A stretch of 64,000 nt of DNA from Treponema sp. OMZ 838 (GTDB taxonomy: Bacteria; Spirochaetota; Spirochaetia; Treponematales; Treponemataceae), in assembly GCF_000775995.1 (NCBI RefSeq), contig NZ_CP009227.1:868001-932000 (forward strand), read 5' to 3'. A program made the position numbers and the translations under genes. The notes beneath the pieces were generated by a model that worked only from the letters and a program-made list of their open reading frames with translations, did no database searches and had not been told where the DNA came from. Of the stretch, positions 63,262 to 64,000 are shown in pieces; positions within the stretch are counted from its first letter, which is position 1, and every line of letters begins with the position of its first letter.

Positions 63262-64000
63262 TTATGTAAGCGGCAAGCGATCGATCTGCAAAACGGCATT
63301 TTTTGAGCGTGCATAGCTTTGCAGCCATCGTTTTACGGGAATAGTCCAATCATTTTCATGGGCACCCTCTAAAAGGAGGCGTTCAAACATAAAGTGAATG
63401 TGTGACCTCACTTCTTGTTTGACCTGCTCAGAAAGTGTCTTGTCGTCGGCAAACAAACTGTTGATAATATCGACTCCTGCGCTTATCGTAAATCGGCCTT
63501 TCAGCACATACAGCATCATATACATTGCCGCAGGAATGCAATTTACACTGTGCTGCTTGATATACAATACACTTTCAATAATATGCCGCGCTCCTTCTTG
63601 TAATTCTTCCGTATAGAATTCCCGCTCTTCTTGTGTAAAATCCTCCTGTTTAAACACTTCGGCATAATAAACCGATGCAAGAACAACGATAGAAACGTGC
63701 AGACTTGGCACGCACAACAAATGAGGGTCTAAGGCATGAATTATTTTGAATGCCTTATCCGCTTTATAATCAGGGCGGTTTGTTGTCGTCATGCAAAAGC
63801 GGTATATCTTTGCAGCCCCTGAATATGCTTGTTCGATAATCGAAAGATATTCGGTGCAATACGGCAGCGCTTTTTTTATTCCAATCCGACGGAACAAAAA
63901 GGTCATCGGCCGGATCCAAAAATTCGTAAAATTCAAATAAATTTGTACTTTGTCGGGTGTAAAAGGAATTAATTCATCGAGAGAGTGGGATACGTCCAAA
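63262..64000 (-). CDS. Spirochaetal protein, C-terminal part (cut by window edge)
   Basis: The open frame runs to the window end, so the true start lies beyond 64,000. The visible 245 residues are largely helical and include 'HLLCVPSLHVSIVVLASVYY'. The PSLHxS pattern recalls one motif of PAP2-type phosphatases, but the other motifs are not seen here. I make no firm assignment. Confidence 0.5.
   Translation of the reverse strand, partial: LDVSHSLDELIPFTPDKVQIYLNFTNFWIRPMTFLFRRIGIKKALPYCTEYLSIIEQAYSGAAKIYRFCMTTTNRPDYKADKAFKIIHALDPHLLCVPSLHVSIVVLASVYYAEVFKQEDFTQEEREFYTEELQEGARHIIESVLYIKQHSVNCIPAAMYMMLYVLKGRFTISAGVDIINSLFADDKTLSEQVKQEVRSHIHFMFERLLLEGAHENDWTIPVKRWLQSYARSKNAVLQIDRLPLT

Noticed and set aside
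1-64000. CRISPR array or rRNA operon
   Set aside because: No regularly spaced repeats of 25-40 bases and no rRNA-like stretches are seen; the only recurring units are the palindromes described.

Overview
The window reads as a chromosome segment of a host-associated Treponema, probably of the oral T. vincentii / T. medium type. Supporting signs are spirochaete-only envelope proteins, a riboflavin ABC system like T. pallidum RfuABCD, FlgM, a GrdX-family protein, tryptophanase (an indole-positive trait) and a moderate GC content. The species is inference; no rRNA is present.

Layout. 1-10,020 is almost entirely minus strand: the start of rarA, a lipoprotein, a beta-barrel protein, an Rnf-like membrane operon in the order C-D-G-E-A, two membrane proteins, a SpoU-type RNA methyltransferase and a metal-site-less Fe-alcohol-dehydrogenase homologue. 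10,124-16,269 holds flgM, rsmI, the Mo-hydroxylase accessory pair yqeC-yqeB, a phosphopantetheinyl transferase, an orphan metal-type ABC ATPase and an HDOD signalling protein. 16,484-21,649 is a plus-strand run of nfnA-nfnB-tnaA-NSS transporter that couples tryptophan uptake and cleavage with electron bifurcation genes. 22,918-27,489 is rfuABCD. 27,501-35,737 is a rearranged type I Wadjet (Jet) defence locus with a Fic gene inside it. 35,848-49,331 holds galK, two CorC-like proteins, potD, clpB, tatD-like, tRNA-Cys, a pseudouridine synthase and a peroxiredoxin.

50,668-54,235 is an AT-rich island of small minus-strand genes: HigBA, a CPBP protease and hypothetical membrane proteins. It is bounded by a C-terminal scrap of an integron-type integrase and contains attC-like repeats. 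I read it as the remnant of a reverse-oriented chromosomal integron. 54,232-64,000 returns to core genes: ppk1, a glycoside hydrolase, a GatB-asparaginase fusion, grdX, a HEAT protein, an outer-membrane protein, a YbaK-family deacylase and a partial gene.

Two whole-window features matter. First, eight genes (rnfE, rnfC, yqeC, jetC, potD, a cassette gene, the CPBP gene and ppk1) are each broken by one frameshift, and each break sits in a 6-7 base homopolymer. Sequencing or assembly error is the simplest reading, so these genes are described as full-length here. Second, several intergenic spaces hold large nested palindromes or copies of a short palindrome with core CTCTAAAAACT.
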